Origin: an uncultured Crocinitomix sp.
Lineage (GTDB): Bacteria > Bacteroidota > Bacteroidia > Flavobacteriales_D > Crocinitomicaceae
Direction: 5' to 3'
DNA length: 60,643 nucleotides
NCBI GenBank assembly: GCA_937136425.1
Contig: CAKZON010000111.1
Span: 1-60,643 of the forward strand
Shown: one piece after another, positions 40,812 through 50,536 of the stretch
Layout of the letters: each line of letters starts with the position of its first letter
Position numbering within the stretch: the first letter of the stretch is position 1
Program-made: the position numbers and the translations under genes
The notes under the pieces: model-generated
What the model was told of the DNA's origin: nothing
Databases searched by the model: none
What the model saw: only the letters and a program-made list of their open reading frames with translations

Positions 40812-43800
40812 TTAAAGCACTACTTTTTTAGTTACAATTTGGTCGCCAGTTCTTAAAGTGATTATGTGGAATCCTTTAATTGTAGTTGGCAATGTTACTA
40901 AATTACTTCCAGCTGCAAGCGTAGTTGTCGTAATAAATACTTCTTTTTGACCTAGTACATTTGTTAGTGTGAATGTAGTTGGTGTGTCATATTCCTGTAC
41001 AGACTGTACCTCAATAATATTCCCCATTTGCTTAATTACTAAAGCATCATCAGAATCAAAGTCAGTAGCTTGGATACCATTGTTCTCATTTGCATCAGCG
41101 CTATTACTTAAAATAAGTGTGAATCTGCGATCTGACTTATTTTTTTCTGGATCAGAAGCGTTAGCATAAAATACGTAAGGATGTTCTTTTAAATTAACCG
41201 TTTCACCAGTCATTCTGTCAAATAAAAGAATTTTATGATAACTTCTAAAGTTCCCCCAGTTTTCAGCAGAAATGGTATAGTATCCTTCGTTTTTGATGTT
41301 GGTTAACAATTCAAATGATTTGTCAATTCCATCATTTTTGATGAAGTTTTTTCTAATCTCGGCATCAGTAGTTTGCACGGCGATAGAAGGAGCCAATTCT
41401 TTACCAGTTGAAAGGTGACGGATATCCATTGCTTCATCAATTCCATCACTTGCATCTGCATGCTCTTCTAATTGCATAGTGCAAGAATAAGTTGAATTAT
41501 TCTCACTTAAAGTTAAGTGCAAGTTATTGTCTTCTGTATGTGTTCTAACATAAGTACCTGCTGTTTCTGTTTTATTACCTTGGTTTAAAGTGATTGTACC
41601 TATGCTTGAAGCAAAGATCCATACAGCCTGACCTGATGACATTAATCCATCTTCTGTAATTGAAGGGATACTTGTTGTTCCTGAAGCACCGTCATACCAT
41701 TCGTACGCTCCACTTGCAGGGTCATAAACATAAAAGTAATTACCAATAGATCCTGAACGAGTCAATCCGCTAAATGCAATTGTAGAACAGTAAGGGTTTC
41801 CAAAAATGGTCCAACCAGTAGTATATGTATTTACAATGTCAGTTGAAGGGTTTATTGACCCTCTAGCATTTAATGTTGTTCCAGAAAAAGTTTCTAAATC
41901 ATTCCCCATGTATATTTCAAATCCACGACCATTTAAAATAGGGTCTGAACTATTTATTACTTCGTATAGGATACTATGATCTGTATAAGTAACAGAGCGG
42001 AAACATCCGTCAGGGCCGTATGCACAACCATCAGGGAATCCCTCGCCACTCATTGATAAATCTGGATCCCAATCATCAAACGTACTTCCTACAACTGGAG
42101 AACAAATGTCTCTCCAATCAGAAGGAGCAGCACCAATAAAGCGTTGTGCTGTAACATTTCCAGTAAGTGTTGTTGGAGCTATAATTGGTCCAATTTGTCC
42201 AGCGTGATCAACAGCCGTTGAAGCAATAATGAAGTTAGTTGATGCATCAAAAACAATATTTCCTCTATTTGGATACAATGTACCATGTAAAGCATAGTTA
42301 TGTGCATTAAAGGTTACATTGTCTGGACTCGTATTTTCAATTAATACATTATTTAAATCCATGTGATAATCTAAAGTGGATATGATTGTAATATCTTGTC
42401 CTACATCACCAGTGAACGAAAGTGTACCTGCAGAGAAGTCTGTTGTTCCTGCCATGTCAAAATCTCCGTTAATGTCTAAGGTAACGTCAGTGTCCATAAT
42501 TAGTGATCCTGTAAACTCAACACTGAAATAATCAACATATCCGTCAATATCAACAGTTACTTCTGTTGCTGGATCAATATAAACTAAGTCGTTTGCACCA
42601 GGAATACATACACAATCCCATGTGTCAACATCACTCCAAACACCATCAACTACTGAGTGGATCTCTAAGATTTCAGGAATTCCTGTCAATGTAAAATAAT
42701 CACCATCATCAAAATCAATGTCAAAAGATACTGTTTGAGAAATGGCATCATAAGTACCAGCTGTAGTGGTAGCATCTGTAAAATCTCCGTCATCATCTGT
42801 TAAAACTCTGTATGTTTCAGGAACAGCATAATCACCGTCTGCTAAATGAAATGTTAGTGTAACGGTTCCAACATCACCAGTTTCGCCCACACGCCAAGTT
42901 CTTTCTAAACGTTCATGTGCAGGAAGTTCAGGTGGTAAATTGTCTCCATTATAAGTTGTAAATGAAAAATCAGTATGTGCAACAATAAAATATTCATCCG
43001 AACCTAAGTCAGTTGCTGCAGAAAGTTCCAATTCGCCAGACCCTTGCGCAGTAGTTTGCGTATCCGTTCCATCATCTGCAAGTCCTATTAAGCCAAATCG
43101 GTGAGTTGCGTTATATGCGTAATGATCTGTTGGGATGCTCATGTCATACTTGGCTCCTAAATAATTTTCTACTAAAACTCTTTCAAGTGGATTTAATGCG
43201 TCGTTATAAACAATAACCTCTGCAATTTCGCCAGTAAAAGTATAACTACTTGTTGCTGTTCCATTTCTGTTTCCAACATAAATAGCATTATGCCCAGTTG
43301 GAGTTGTATAAGTTGCGGTTTTAGATTGTTCTAAATCCCCTTGGTTATAAATTGAGTTTGTTGTAGGTGTAATATGTGTTGATAAAAAACTTGCTCCTGG
43401 AGGATCTGTGTATCGAACCCATTGGATAGATGGAGAAAAGTGCGCGCTATTGATCGTGTTTTGACCATTATTCATATAAGTACGCCACTTTTTAAAGCTA
43501 GAGCTATAGTCTGCATTAATAATCATGTCGCTCGTTGTAGTGGTTCTGTCATAAACCAAAAAGTAAGTAACATTTGATGATTCTAAAGCTGGAATAGACC
43601 CTGAAGCCAATACATCATTCACACCATCAAAGGTCAACGAAGAAACTCCGCTAATACCTGAAGTGTTGAAAGTAGGTTGTCTCAAAGAAGCTCCCTGAGT
43701 GAAATCAGCTCCATTACCAGATAAATCCGCCCAAGAGGCTACTGAGGCCCCATCAGGAAATCCTAATGAATGAGCATCTAACCATATTTGGTTATCTGTA

Positions 43801-43907
43801 CTTGATCCTACACCGGCTGGGCCAGTTTGTCCGTAAGCAGTTCCTGCCATAAGGGAAGCTATTGCAAAGCCAATAAATGTGAATGAGTAGTGTAAAGGTT
43901 TTTTCAT
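40812..43907 (-). CDS. Giant LamG-type T9SS cargo protein A
   Basis: A 1031-residue secreted protein. It has a signal peptide (about 1-26). A concanavalin/LamG-like domain follows (about 30-250, with 'IWLDAHSLGFPDGASVASWA' and 'NHAIYVGNR'-like strands), then a beta-sandwich region (about 255-410) and a region starting 'WDCVCIPGANDLVYIDP' (about 425-560) resembling G8/repeat beta-helix starts. A long unassigned region precedes a type A T9SS sorting tail ('IEVQSVQEYDTPTTFTLTNV', 'GFHIITLRTGDQ'). It is a surface protein, perhaps a carbohydrate-binding adhesin. It is paralogous along its length to the next gene upstream and has a -7 box 49 bases before the ATG. Confidence 0.82.
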   Translation of the reverse strand: MKKPLHYSFTFIGFAIASLMAGTAYGQTGPAGVGSSTDNQIWLDAHSLGFPDGASVASWADLSGNGADFTQGASLRQPTFNTSGISGVSSLTFDGVNDVLASGSIPALESSNVTYFLVYDRTTTTSDMIINADYSSSFKKWRTYMNNGQNTINSAHFSPSIQWVRYTDPPGASFLSTHITPTTNSIYNQGDLEQSKTATYTTPTGHNAIYVGNRNGTATSSYTFTGEIAEVIVYNDALNPLERVLVENYLGAKYDMSIPTDHYAYNATHRFGLIGLADDGTDTQTTAQGSGELELSAATDLGSDEYFIVAHTDFSFTTYNGDNLPPELPAHERLERTWRVGETGDVGTVTLTFHLADGDYAVPETYRVLTDDDGDFTDATTTAGTYDAISQTVSFDIDFDDGDYFTLTGIPEILEIHSVVDGVWSDVDTWDCVCIPGANDLVYIDPATEVTVDIDGYVDYFSVEFTGSLIMDTDVTLDINGDFDMAGTTDFSAGTLSFTGDVGQDITIISTLDYHMDLNNVLIENTSPDNVTFNAHNYALHGTLYPNRGNIVFDASTNFIIASTAVDHAGQIGPIIAPTTLTGNVTAQRFIGAAPSDWRDICSPVVGSTFDDWDPDLSMSGEGFPDGCAYGPDGCFRSVTYTDHSILYEVINSSDPILNGRGFEIYMGNDLETFSGTTLNARGSINPSTDIVNTYTTGWTIFGNPYCSTIAFSGLTRSGSIGNYFYVYDPASGAYEWYDGASGTTSIPSITEDGLMSSGQAVWIFASSIGTITLNQGNKTETAGTYVRTHTEDNNLHLTLSENNSTYSCTMQLEEHADASDGIDEAMDIRHLSTGKELAPSIAVQTTDAEIRKNFIKNDGIDKSFELLTNIKNEGYYTISAENWGNFRSYHKILLFDRMTGETVNLKEHPYVFYANASDPEKNKSDRRFTLILSNSADANENNGIQATDFDSDDALVIKQMGNIIEVQSVQEYDTPTTFTLTNVLGQKEVFITTTTLAAGSNLVTLPTTIKGFHIITLRTGDQIVTKKVVL

Positions 43908-44254
43908 AAACTTTGTTTATTCTCCAAACTGTTTAACGCAAGCAGTTTAAGTGTACCAAAAATAGAAAATTATTTCAAGATCACGAAATAGTTCAAGGCC
44001 TTAGGGGCCATTTCTTATGAACAATTCGTTAGATGTCCAAAAAAAGTCTATCAATGACTAAATTCTTCTGTTATAAAAACTTTACGGTTGTTAGTGGTTA
44101 AATTCCCATAAAGTTTTGCCATAAAACGATCTCTATTCATTGCAAATAGAGACGTTCTATGTTATAAAGACGAAGAAAATAGTGGTACAGTTGTCAGTTT
44201 ATGAAGCTTTGTTACTTCAATGTATTTTACCTTTTTATTCGTTTATTTATATGG
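43908..44254. other. Intergenic region with two inverted repeats and a 29-codon ORF
   Basis: This 347-base gap between the two giant genes holds no confident gene. It contains an imperfect hairpin at 44125-44156 (core TCTCTATT/AATAGAGA), a 9-bp perfect inverted repeat AAAACTTTA/TAAAGTTTT (44076-44084 and 44109-44117), and a short palindromic stretch GGCCCCTAAGGCC (minus strand, near 44000). The minus-strand ORF 44051-44140 (29 codons) has its ATG in the loop of the first hairpin. The hairpin may end transcription of gene B or act on gene A. Confidence 0.5.
43957..43964 (-). promoter_or_regulatory. TAnnTTTG -7 box of giant cargo gene A
   Basis: TATTTTTG on the minus strand is a perfect -7 match, 49 bases before the ATG. 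TTTC about 20 bases upstream could serve as a weak -33. It would drive cargo A and probably the PID-CTERM and exosortase genes. Confidence 0.45.
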
Positions 44255-47200
44255 CTATAAGTATATCTTTTTTGTGAATAATTTGTTTGCTGTTTGTATC
44301 GTAATTAATTGAATTCCACTTAAATTTGATGGTAACATGATTTGATTTTCACCTGGAGTTAAGAGGGTGTTTTCAAAGTTTAATTCTTTTTGTCCAATGA
44401 TGTTACTGATCAAAATATCTACTTCTTGTTGATCTGAGGAAAGGTTGTTAATAACTAGTGTTTGACCTACTTGTTTGATATCTATTCCATTTTCTAAATT
44501 ACTAACAGCTGAATTGTTAGCGTTTTCAAGCAATAAAGTGAAACGTCTCGGATTAGTATTGTCAAGGTCAACATTAAAGGTGTAATTTGCCGCTTTTAAA
44601 TTGATAGTTTCGCCTGTCATATCATCTACTAAATAAATGAAATCGTAATCTCTGAAGTTTGCCCAGTTTGATGCAGATATAGTGTGCTGACCAGCCTCTT
44701 TAAAATGTGTTGTTAGTTCAAAAGCTTTATTTGCTCCATTGTCGTTAATAAAGTTTTTCCTAATTAGTTGGTTGCTACAAAGCATAGTTAAAGCGGGGCC
44801 TTTTTCTTGTCCTGTTGATAAGTGTACGATATCTGAAAGTTCGTCATAGTCATCATTTGCCCCGCTTGCTTCTTGAATTTCCATTGAGCAAGTATAATTG
44901 GAGGTTTCATGAGTTAATTGAATTTGTAAAGCCTCGTTCACTACACCAGTATTTCTGAAAAATGTAGCGTTTTCAAAGGATTTAGAATTTTGTTGAAAGG
45001 TTATGTTACCAGCACTTGTGGCAAAAATCCATACGGCTTGTCCAGTAGCAATTAAACCGTTGGACGTGATTTCAGGTACACTTGATGTTCCTGATAATTC
45101 GTCGTACCATTGATATACCCCAGCTGCAGCGTCATAAACATAATAATACTTACTTATTGAACTTGATTTTATGACTGCGTTATAAGCAATTGGAGATGCA
45201 TATGGATTTCCAATAGTAGTCCAACCTGTAGAATACGTTTCAATAATATCTGCGGGTGAATTAATTGGCCCTGTAGAGGTTAATGTTGTGCCATCAAATG
45301 TTTCTAAGTCAGAACCTACAAACAATTGAAAGCCTCTTGCATTTGTAATTGGTTCATAACTATTTAAGACATTAACAGAAATGCTGTGGTCAGTGTACCT
45401 TACTGATTTAAAGCAAGGGTCATCTGGGCCTGTAGCACAACCGTCAGGAAAACCGGGGCCACTCATTGCAAGATCTGGATCCCAATCATCAAATGTACTT
45501 CCTAATACAGGTGAACATAGGTCGCGCCAATCTGCAACTCCAGGGGGAATAAAGCGTTGAACAGAAAAATTACCAGTGATATTTGTAGATGAAACTATTG
45601 GTCCAATTCTTCCACCTTCTGTTGGGCTGGTTGATGCAATAATAAATTCGGTTGATGGATCTATAACTATGTTTCCAAGATTAGGGGCGAATAAACCATG
45701 CAATGAAAATGTTCCGTTTTCAAATGTAACATCTCCAGTACTTGCATTTTCTATAATTAAATCATTGAGCACAGTTGTCAACCCTGAGCCTGGACTGATT
45801 GAAACAGTTTGTGATTCAGATCCGATAAGTGAAACCTTACCTGCAGTGAAATTGACTTCGCCATTAATGGTCCAGTCTTCTTTTAATGCTAACGAGGCGT
45901 CTATGCTCATTTCTAATGTTCCTCCAGATTCAACAGTAAGTTCTGTTGCTAATGCTTCTGTTTCAATATTAACAGTTGTGGAAGGGTCTATAAAAACAAT
46001 GTCATTAATACTTGGTATGCAAGAACAATCCCATGTAGAAGTTGAACTCCAATCCCCGTTGATTATTGAATGAATCTCTAATTGTTCTTGGAACCCGACC
46101 AAAGTAAAATACTCCCCATCTGCTAGGTTAATGTCGAAAGAAACATTTCCTGCATCATATGTACCCATTACAATTGTAGCATCTGCAAATACATCATCAG
46201 TATCTACTAATAAACGGTAAGAGTCCGAGGTTGCAAAATCATTTAGTCCTAGTCTAAAAGTAAGAGTCGTTATACCAACATCTCCAGTTTCGTCAAGTTT
46301 CCAACTTCTTTCAAATCGTTGATGTTCTGGTAATGAAGCAGGGATATCATCTGAGTTAAATTGCTCTAAATCAAAATCAGTATGCGCTACTATAAAATAT
46401 TCTCCCGGATCTATACCCGCGGCGGAAGACACTTCTAACACACCAGCACCTTGCGCTGTAGAAATAATGTCAACTCCATCATTACCTAAACCAATTAAAC
46501 CAAATTTATGCGTAGCTTGATAAGAATAGTGGTCAGTTGGAATTGCTAAATTGTATTTTGCACCCAAGTAATTTTCAACCATTATTCTTTCTAAGTTGTT
46601 TAGTGCCGAATTATAAACTACAACCTCTGCAATTTCTCCTGTAAAGGTGTAATTACTTTCAGTTAATGGATCTCTGTTTCCAATATAGAGGTTGTTATGT
46701 CCTGTTGGAACAGTGTAAGTTGCAGATCTACTCATTTCTAAATTTCCTTGATTGAAAGTGCGGATTTGTGCTGGTGTAATATGCGTTGAGAAAAATGATG
46801 AACCTGGAGGATCGGTATACCTAACCCATTTAATAGAAGGAGAGTAATGGGCACTTAAAATGGTGTTTTGACCATTGTTCATATAGGTTCTCCACTTTTT
46901 AAAGTTAGAGGTGTAATTAGCTGTGATAATCATATCACTTGAGGTAGTTGTTCTGTCGTAAACAACGAAATAAGTGACGTTTGCAGACTCTAGTGCTGAA
47001 ATTGCACCAGATTCCATAATATCGTTAAACCCGTCAAAAGTTAAAGAGGGAACACCACCAATACCTGTAGAGTTATACAGTGGTCTTTGTGAGGAGGCTG
47101 CTTGGTTGAAATTATTACTGTTTCCAGAATGATCATCCCAAATGGCAATAGGTGTGCCATCAGAAAAATTAAGTGCATGCGCATCTAACCAAACAATGTT

Positions 47201-47317
47201 GTTGGTAGCGTTTCCAACACCACCGGGACCAGTTTGGCTAAAGGAGTAGTTGGAGAAAAAAACGAAAAATACTAGCGTAGGGAAATACTTGGCAATAGGG
47301 TGTTTATCCACTGTCAT
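44255..47317 (-). CDS. Giant LamG-type T9SS cargo protein B
   Basis: A 1020-residue secreted protein, paralogous over its whole length to gene A: 'IWLDAH' becomes 'VWLDAHALNFSDGTPIAIWD', 'WDCVCIPG' becomes 'WDCSCIPSINDIVFIDPSTT', and the 'RYTDPPG-x-SF' block is shared. It has a signal peptide (about 1-27), the LamG-like domain, a beta-sandwich, the WDCxCIP region and a type A T9SS tail ('SNIIGQKELNFENTLLTPGE', 'GIQLITIQTANKLFTKKIYL'). It should be exported by T9SS to the surface. Duplication must be old, since identity looks intermediate. No close -7 box was found in the 261 bases upstream. Confidence 0.82.
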   Translation of the reverse strand: MTVDKHPIAKYFPTLVFFVFFSNYSFSQTGPGGVGNATNNIVWLDAHALNFSDGTPIAIWDDHSGNSNNFNQAASSQRPLYNSTGIGGVPSLTFDGFNDIMESGAISALESANVTYFVVYDRTTTSSDMIITANYTSNFKKWRTYMNNGQNTILSAHYSPSIKWVRYTDPPGSSFFSTHITPAQIRTFNQGNLEMSRSATYTVPTGHNNLYIGNRDPLTESNYTFTGEIAEVVVYNSALNNLERIMVENYLGAKYNLAIPTDHYSYQATHKFGLIGLGNDGVDIISTAQGAGVLEVSSAAGIDPGEYFIVAHTDFDLEQFNSDDIPASLPEHQRFERSWKLDETGDVGITTLTFRLGLNDFATSDSYRLLVDTDDVFADATIVMGTYDAGNVSFDINLADGEYFTLVGFQEQLEIHSIINGDWSSTSTWDCSCIPSINDIVFIDPSTTVNIETEALATELTVESGGTLEMSIDASLALKEDWTINGEVNFTAGKVSLIGSESQTVSISPGSGLTTVLNDLIIENASTGDVTFENGTFSLHGLFAPNLGNIVIDPSTEFIIASTSPTEGGRIGPIVSSTNITGNFSVQRFIPPGVADWRDLCSPVLGSTFDDWDPDLAMSGPGFPDGCATGPDDPCFKSVRYTDHSISVNVLNSYEPITNARGFQLFVGSDLETFDGTTLTSTGPINSPADIIETYSTGWTTIGNPYASPIAYNAVIKSSSISKYYYVYDAAAGVYQWYDELSGTSSVPEITSNGLIATGQAVWIFATSAGNITFQQNSKSFENATFFRNTGVVNEALQIQLTHETSNYTCSMEIQEASGANDDYDELSDIVHLSTGQEKGPALTMLCSNQLIRKNFINDNGANKAFELTTHFKEAGQHTISASNWANFRDYDFIYLVDDMTGETINLKAANYTFNVDLDNTNPRRFTLLLENANNSAVSNLENGIDIKQVGQTLVINNLSSDQQEVDILISNIIGQKELNFENTLLTPGENQIMLPSNLSGIQLITIQTANKLFTKKIYL

Positions 47318-47578
47318 GTTAGGAGCTTTAAAATGTTCGTAAATCAGGGTTTCAGGTAATCTTCAGTGTTAAGTTATTGCAATATTTCCGAAACGCAATG
47401 AGAAAAATGGGTCTTTTAGCTCAAGGGCGAAAAACAGCATATGAATAGGTTCTTGAGCCATTTTAAATTCATATTACAACATAAAAAAATGGAAAATGAG
47501 TAAATTGCTAACATTTTTTAATATTCCACGTAAGTGTAATGGAGTAGAAGTCGAAATATAGAGTAGCGATTAAAAAGT

Positions 47579-49987
47579 ATGCAAGGAAACAATCAAAATA
47601 AAAATACCCCTTCCAATAAGTTAATTGAAGCAAAGGACATTCTTTTTATTTGGAAAATGATTCTAAAAAATTTAGGATTCATTATCGCGATTCCATTAGT
47701 AGCTTATGCAATAGGTTATGTTTACACTTATAGGTTGACGAATATTTATGGAGCAAAGGCTGAGTTGCTTTTAAAGTCCAATGAGACCTACGATTATCAG
47801 GATCCAATTTATAAAGGTTTGGGTGCTTATGGCGTTTATATGGATGTGCAAAATCAAATCCGTATCTTGAATTCACGGGATTTAATTGGTGAAGTAATTG
47901 ACAAAATCCACATTGGAACTTCTTATTATGTTGTTGGGCGCATAAAAAAAGTAGAGGTTTTTGAAACACTTCCATTTAAATCAACAGTTTCTGTATTAAA
48001 TCCTCAATTGTATGAAGTTCCTATTCAGGTTACAATTTTAAATAAAGAAGAATATAGAATAGCATACTCAGTAGGAGGAGGAAGTGTGGAATATACCTAC
48101 AAATTTGATGAAGAGATTACGAATTCAGATTTTGTATTACAATTGGATAGAAGATATGAGTTGGATGATGAGAATATAAAAGAACTAAAGGAGTCGGACT
48201 ATGAAATAGTTTTCCATTCTCGTAATTACCTTATCAATAAATATCAATCAAGTTTAAGTATTGAAAACATTGAACACACTAGTGTAATTACACTTTCAGT
48301 TAATGATGAGTTAGCAAATCGTGCAGTTGTTTATTTAGATACATTAACTAATACCTATGTTGATTATTCTAAAAGAAGTCAGTTAGAAGTAAATGAAAAT
48401 ACGCTCAACAATATTCAAAAACAAATTGATACGGTAAGTATTTTGATTCAAGAAAAAGAGCGAGAGTTATTGCTTTATAAAGATGAAAATGCCATTCTTA
48501 ATATTAATAAAGAGGAGGACGACTTTTTTGCCGAATACATTTCTTTTACCAAGGATAAACGAATGCTAGAACAGAAAAAAGGTTCTGTAATAGCTTTAAA
48601 AGAGTATTTAAAATCGTCTGATGATACCCGTGTGCTTCCACCTTCATTTTATATTGAGGAAAATGATGGTTACTTGAAAGAGGCAATTGGAGAGGTTAGA
48701 AAAAGACAAATTAGGTATGAAATTGATAAGACGCAAAAGTCGGAAGAAAACAAAACAATGATTCAGGCGCAAAAAGAAATTGCAATGCTTAATAATGATA
48801 TCCTGAATTATTTAGAGAATTTATTAATAGCCTTTAACCAACAAATTGAAATTGCGGATAGTTTTATTCGCGATTATAAAAATGACATTAGAAAATTGCC
48901 TAAGTCTGCTCAAGGTGTAATGAACATTCAGCGTGAATTAGACGTAAATAATAAAATGTACCTTTTCTTACTAGAAAAGAAAACCAATACATTAATTGCG
49001 CGTGCAGGTATCATTCCGCAAGTAAAAATTATTGAAAAAACTGTGGGTACTGGAGTCGTTTACCCTAATAAGACTAAAATTATTCGTCTGTTTATTTTAG
49101 GTGGATTCATATTCGCGTTTTTAATTGCAATTGTTCGCAAGCTCTTCTTTGAAAAAATAGAAAACGTTAATGATTTAGCAGAAGTTTCTGAAATTAATAT
49201 TGCTGGCGGAATTCCTTTTGTTAAAGATATGGAAAACCCTTTAATGATTGAATCTCAACCAAAATCACATGTAACTGAAAGTTTTAGAACGATTAGAACA
49301 AACCTTTCATTCATTGGTGAGGACAAACAGGATGGAAAGGCAAAGAAAGTATTATTGTCTTCCTTCTTTCCAGGAGAGGGGAAAACATTTTGTTCAACTA
49401 ACCTTGCCAATCTTGTGGCAAAAGGAAGTAAGAAAACGTTAATTATTGATTTTGATTTGCACCGCCCAAAAGTGCATAAAATGTATAAAATTCAAAATCA
49501 AAAAGGAGTGTCAAATTTCATTATTGGCAAAAGTGAGTTTGATGATATTCTGGTAAAGGATGTATATCCAAATTTGGATGTGATCACTGCTGGGCCAATT
49601 GCTCCCAATCCTTCGGAGCTCGTGTTGCGTGATAAAGTGCGTGAGTTGATAGAGCATGCTGAGGGAATTTATGATTTTATCATTGTGGATACGCCGCCGT
49701 TCGGACTATTAAATGATACGCTTGAGTTAACAAAATATGTTGACATGTTCCTTATAATAATGAACACACGTTATACACGTAAAAAAGGAGTAGAACATAT
49801 TAATCAAATGTTAGCTAAATTTGATGGTATTGGTAAAGGCTTAGTTCTTAATGGTATAAAAGAGAGTAGATTACAATACTATTATTCAAAATATACCTAC
49901 AAATATACTTACGGTTACAACTACGGCTATGGCTATGGGTACGGTAGTACTTATGGTAGCGGCTATACCAATGATGAAAATTACTAA
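47579..49987 (+). CDS. Polysaccharide biosynthesis tyrosine autokinase (Wzc-like)
   Basis: Wzc-type bacterial tyrosine kinases control chain length and export of capsule and exopolysaccharides. The 802-residue protein has a Wzz domain between two membrane helices (about 32-52 and 504-525) with a coiled coil (about 275-480), then a cytoplasmic kinase (about 545-765): Walker A 'FFPGEGKTFCSTNLA', Walker A' 'LIIDFDLHRPKV', Walker B 'DFIIVDTPPFG'. The last 36 residues hold 15 Tyr ('YGYNYGYGYGYGSTYGSGY'), the expected autophosphorylation tail. It suggests polysaccharide production nearby; the export operon lies 4 kb downstream on the opposite strand. It is monocistronic. Confidence 0.94.
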   Translation: MQGNNQNKNTPSNKLIEAKDILFIWKMILKNLGFIIAIPLVAYAIGYVYTYRLTNIYGAKAELLLKSNETYDYQDPIYKGLGAYGVYMDVQNQIRILNSRDLIGEVIDKIHIGTSYYVVGRIKKVEVFETLPFKSTVSVLNPQLYEVPIQVTILNKEEYRIAYSVGGGSVEYTYKFDEEITNSDFVLQLDRRYELDDENIKELKESDYEIVFHSRNYLINKYQSSLSIENIEHTSVITLSVNDELANRAVVYLDTLTNTYVDYSKRSQLEVNENTLNNIQKQIDTVSILIQEKERELLLYKDENAILNINKEEDDFFAEYISFTKDKRMLEQKKGSVIALKEYLKSSDDTRVLPPSFYIEENDGYLKEAIGEVRKRQIRYEIDKTQKSEENKTMIQAQKEIAMLNNDILNYLENLLIAFNQQIEIADSFIRDYKNDIRKLPKSAQGVMNIQRELDVNNKMYLFLLEKKTNTLIARAGIIPQVKIIEKTVGTGVVYPNKTKIIRLFILGGFIFAFLIAIVRKLFFEKIENVNDLAEVSEINIAGGIPFVKDMENPLMIESQPKSHVTESFRTIRTNLSFIGEDKQDGKAKKVLLSSFFPGEGKTFCSTNLANLVAKGSKKTLIIDFDLHRPKVHKMYKIQNQKGVSNFIIGKSEFDDILVKDVYPNLDVITAGPIAPNPSELVLRDKVRELIEHAEGIYDFIIVDTPPFGLLNDTLELTKYVDMFLIIMNTRYTRKKGVEHINQMLAKFDGIGKGLVLNGIKESRLQYYYSKYTYKYTYGYNYGYGYGYGSTYGSGYTNDENY

Positions 49988-49991
49988 AACA

Positions 49992-50022
49992 TTGACATTG
50001 GCAGAATTAAACGCTAGTTTTG
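49992..50022 (+). promoter_or_regulatory. Promoter of the fibre-protein operon
   Basis: TTG (49992-49994), a 20-base spacer and the perfect -7 box TAGTTTTG (50015-50022) form the best full promoter in the window. The leader before the ATG at 50056 would be about 25 bases. Confidence 0.6.
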
Positions 50023-50055
50023 TGTTGAAATGAACAAGTCTATAACCTAGATTGA

Positions 50056-50535
50056 ATGTTGAAATTTATTTTTAAAACTACTTTTCTTGCGCTCTTCTCT
50101 ATACTTTCAATAAGTGCTATTGGTCAAACTGTTGAGCGCAATACTTTTGCGGTTTTTAGTTCAATTACACCTAATGATACATTATTGGTTGCTGGTGGAC
50201 AAATCATGACAGGTGAATCAGATTCACCGTTGCTTGAGCAGGGGTATTATCCACTTAGTAATACTTTGTTAAGTATAAATGAACCTGAATTAATTCAATC
50301 TTATTCAATTTACCCCAATCCTTTTAATGCATCTTTTCAGGTGAATTGGACAAATACAGAGGTGGAGACAATCACGCTTGAAATTTATTCGGTTAATGGT
50401 TCGCTTATTCAACGAATTGAATCAAGTGATGCTCAAATAATCTTTTATTCTGAAACTTGGGAACCTGGGATGTACTTTGTAAGAGGGTTTACAGATCAAG
50501 GAATTCTTTTTGATGAAAAGGTAATTAAAGCCTAA
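50056..50535 (+). CDS. Small T9SS type A-tailed protein
   Basis: A 159-residue exported protein with a signal peptide (about 1-23, ending 'SAIGQ'), about 55 residues of beta-rich sequence and a complete type A T9SS sorting domain from about residue 82 ('SIYPNPFNASFQVNWTN', 'PGMYFVRGF'). There is almost nothing besides the sorting domain, so it may be a minimal carrier, or a partner of the fibre proteins encoded 1 bp downstream. No enzyme motif is seen. Confidence 0.8.
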   Translation: MLKFIFKTTFLALFSILSISAIGQTVERNTFAVFSSITPNDTLLVAGGQIMTGESDSPLLEQGYYPLSNTLLSINEPELIQSYSIYPNPFNASFQVNWTNTEVETITLEIYSVNGSLIQRIESSDAQIIFYSETWEPGMYFVRGFTDQGILFDEKVIKA

Positions 50536-50536
50536 T

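Noticed and set aside
45576..46073. 165-residue plus-strand frame inside giant cargo gene B
   Set aside because: Antisense shadow of a well-supported secreted protein; no signal peptide or domain of its own.
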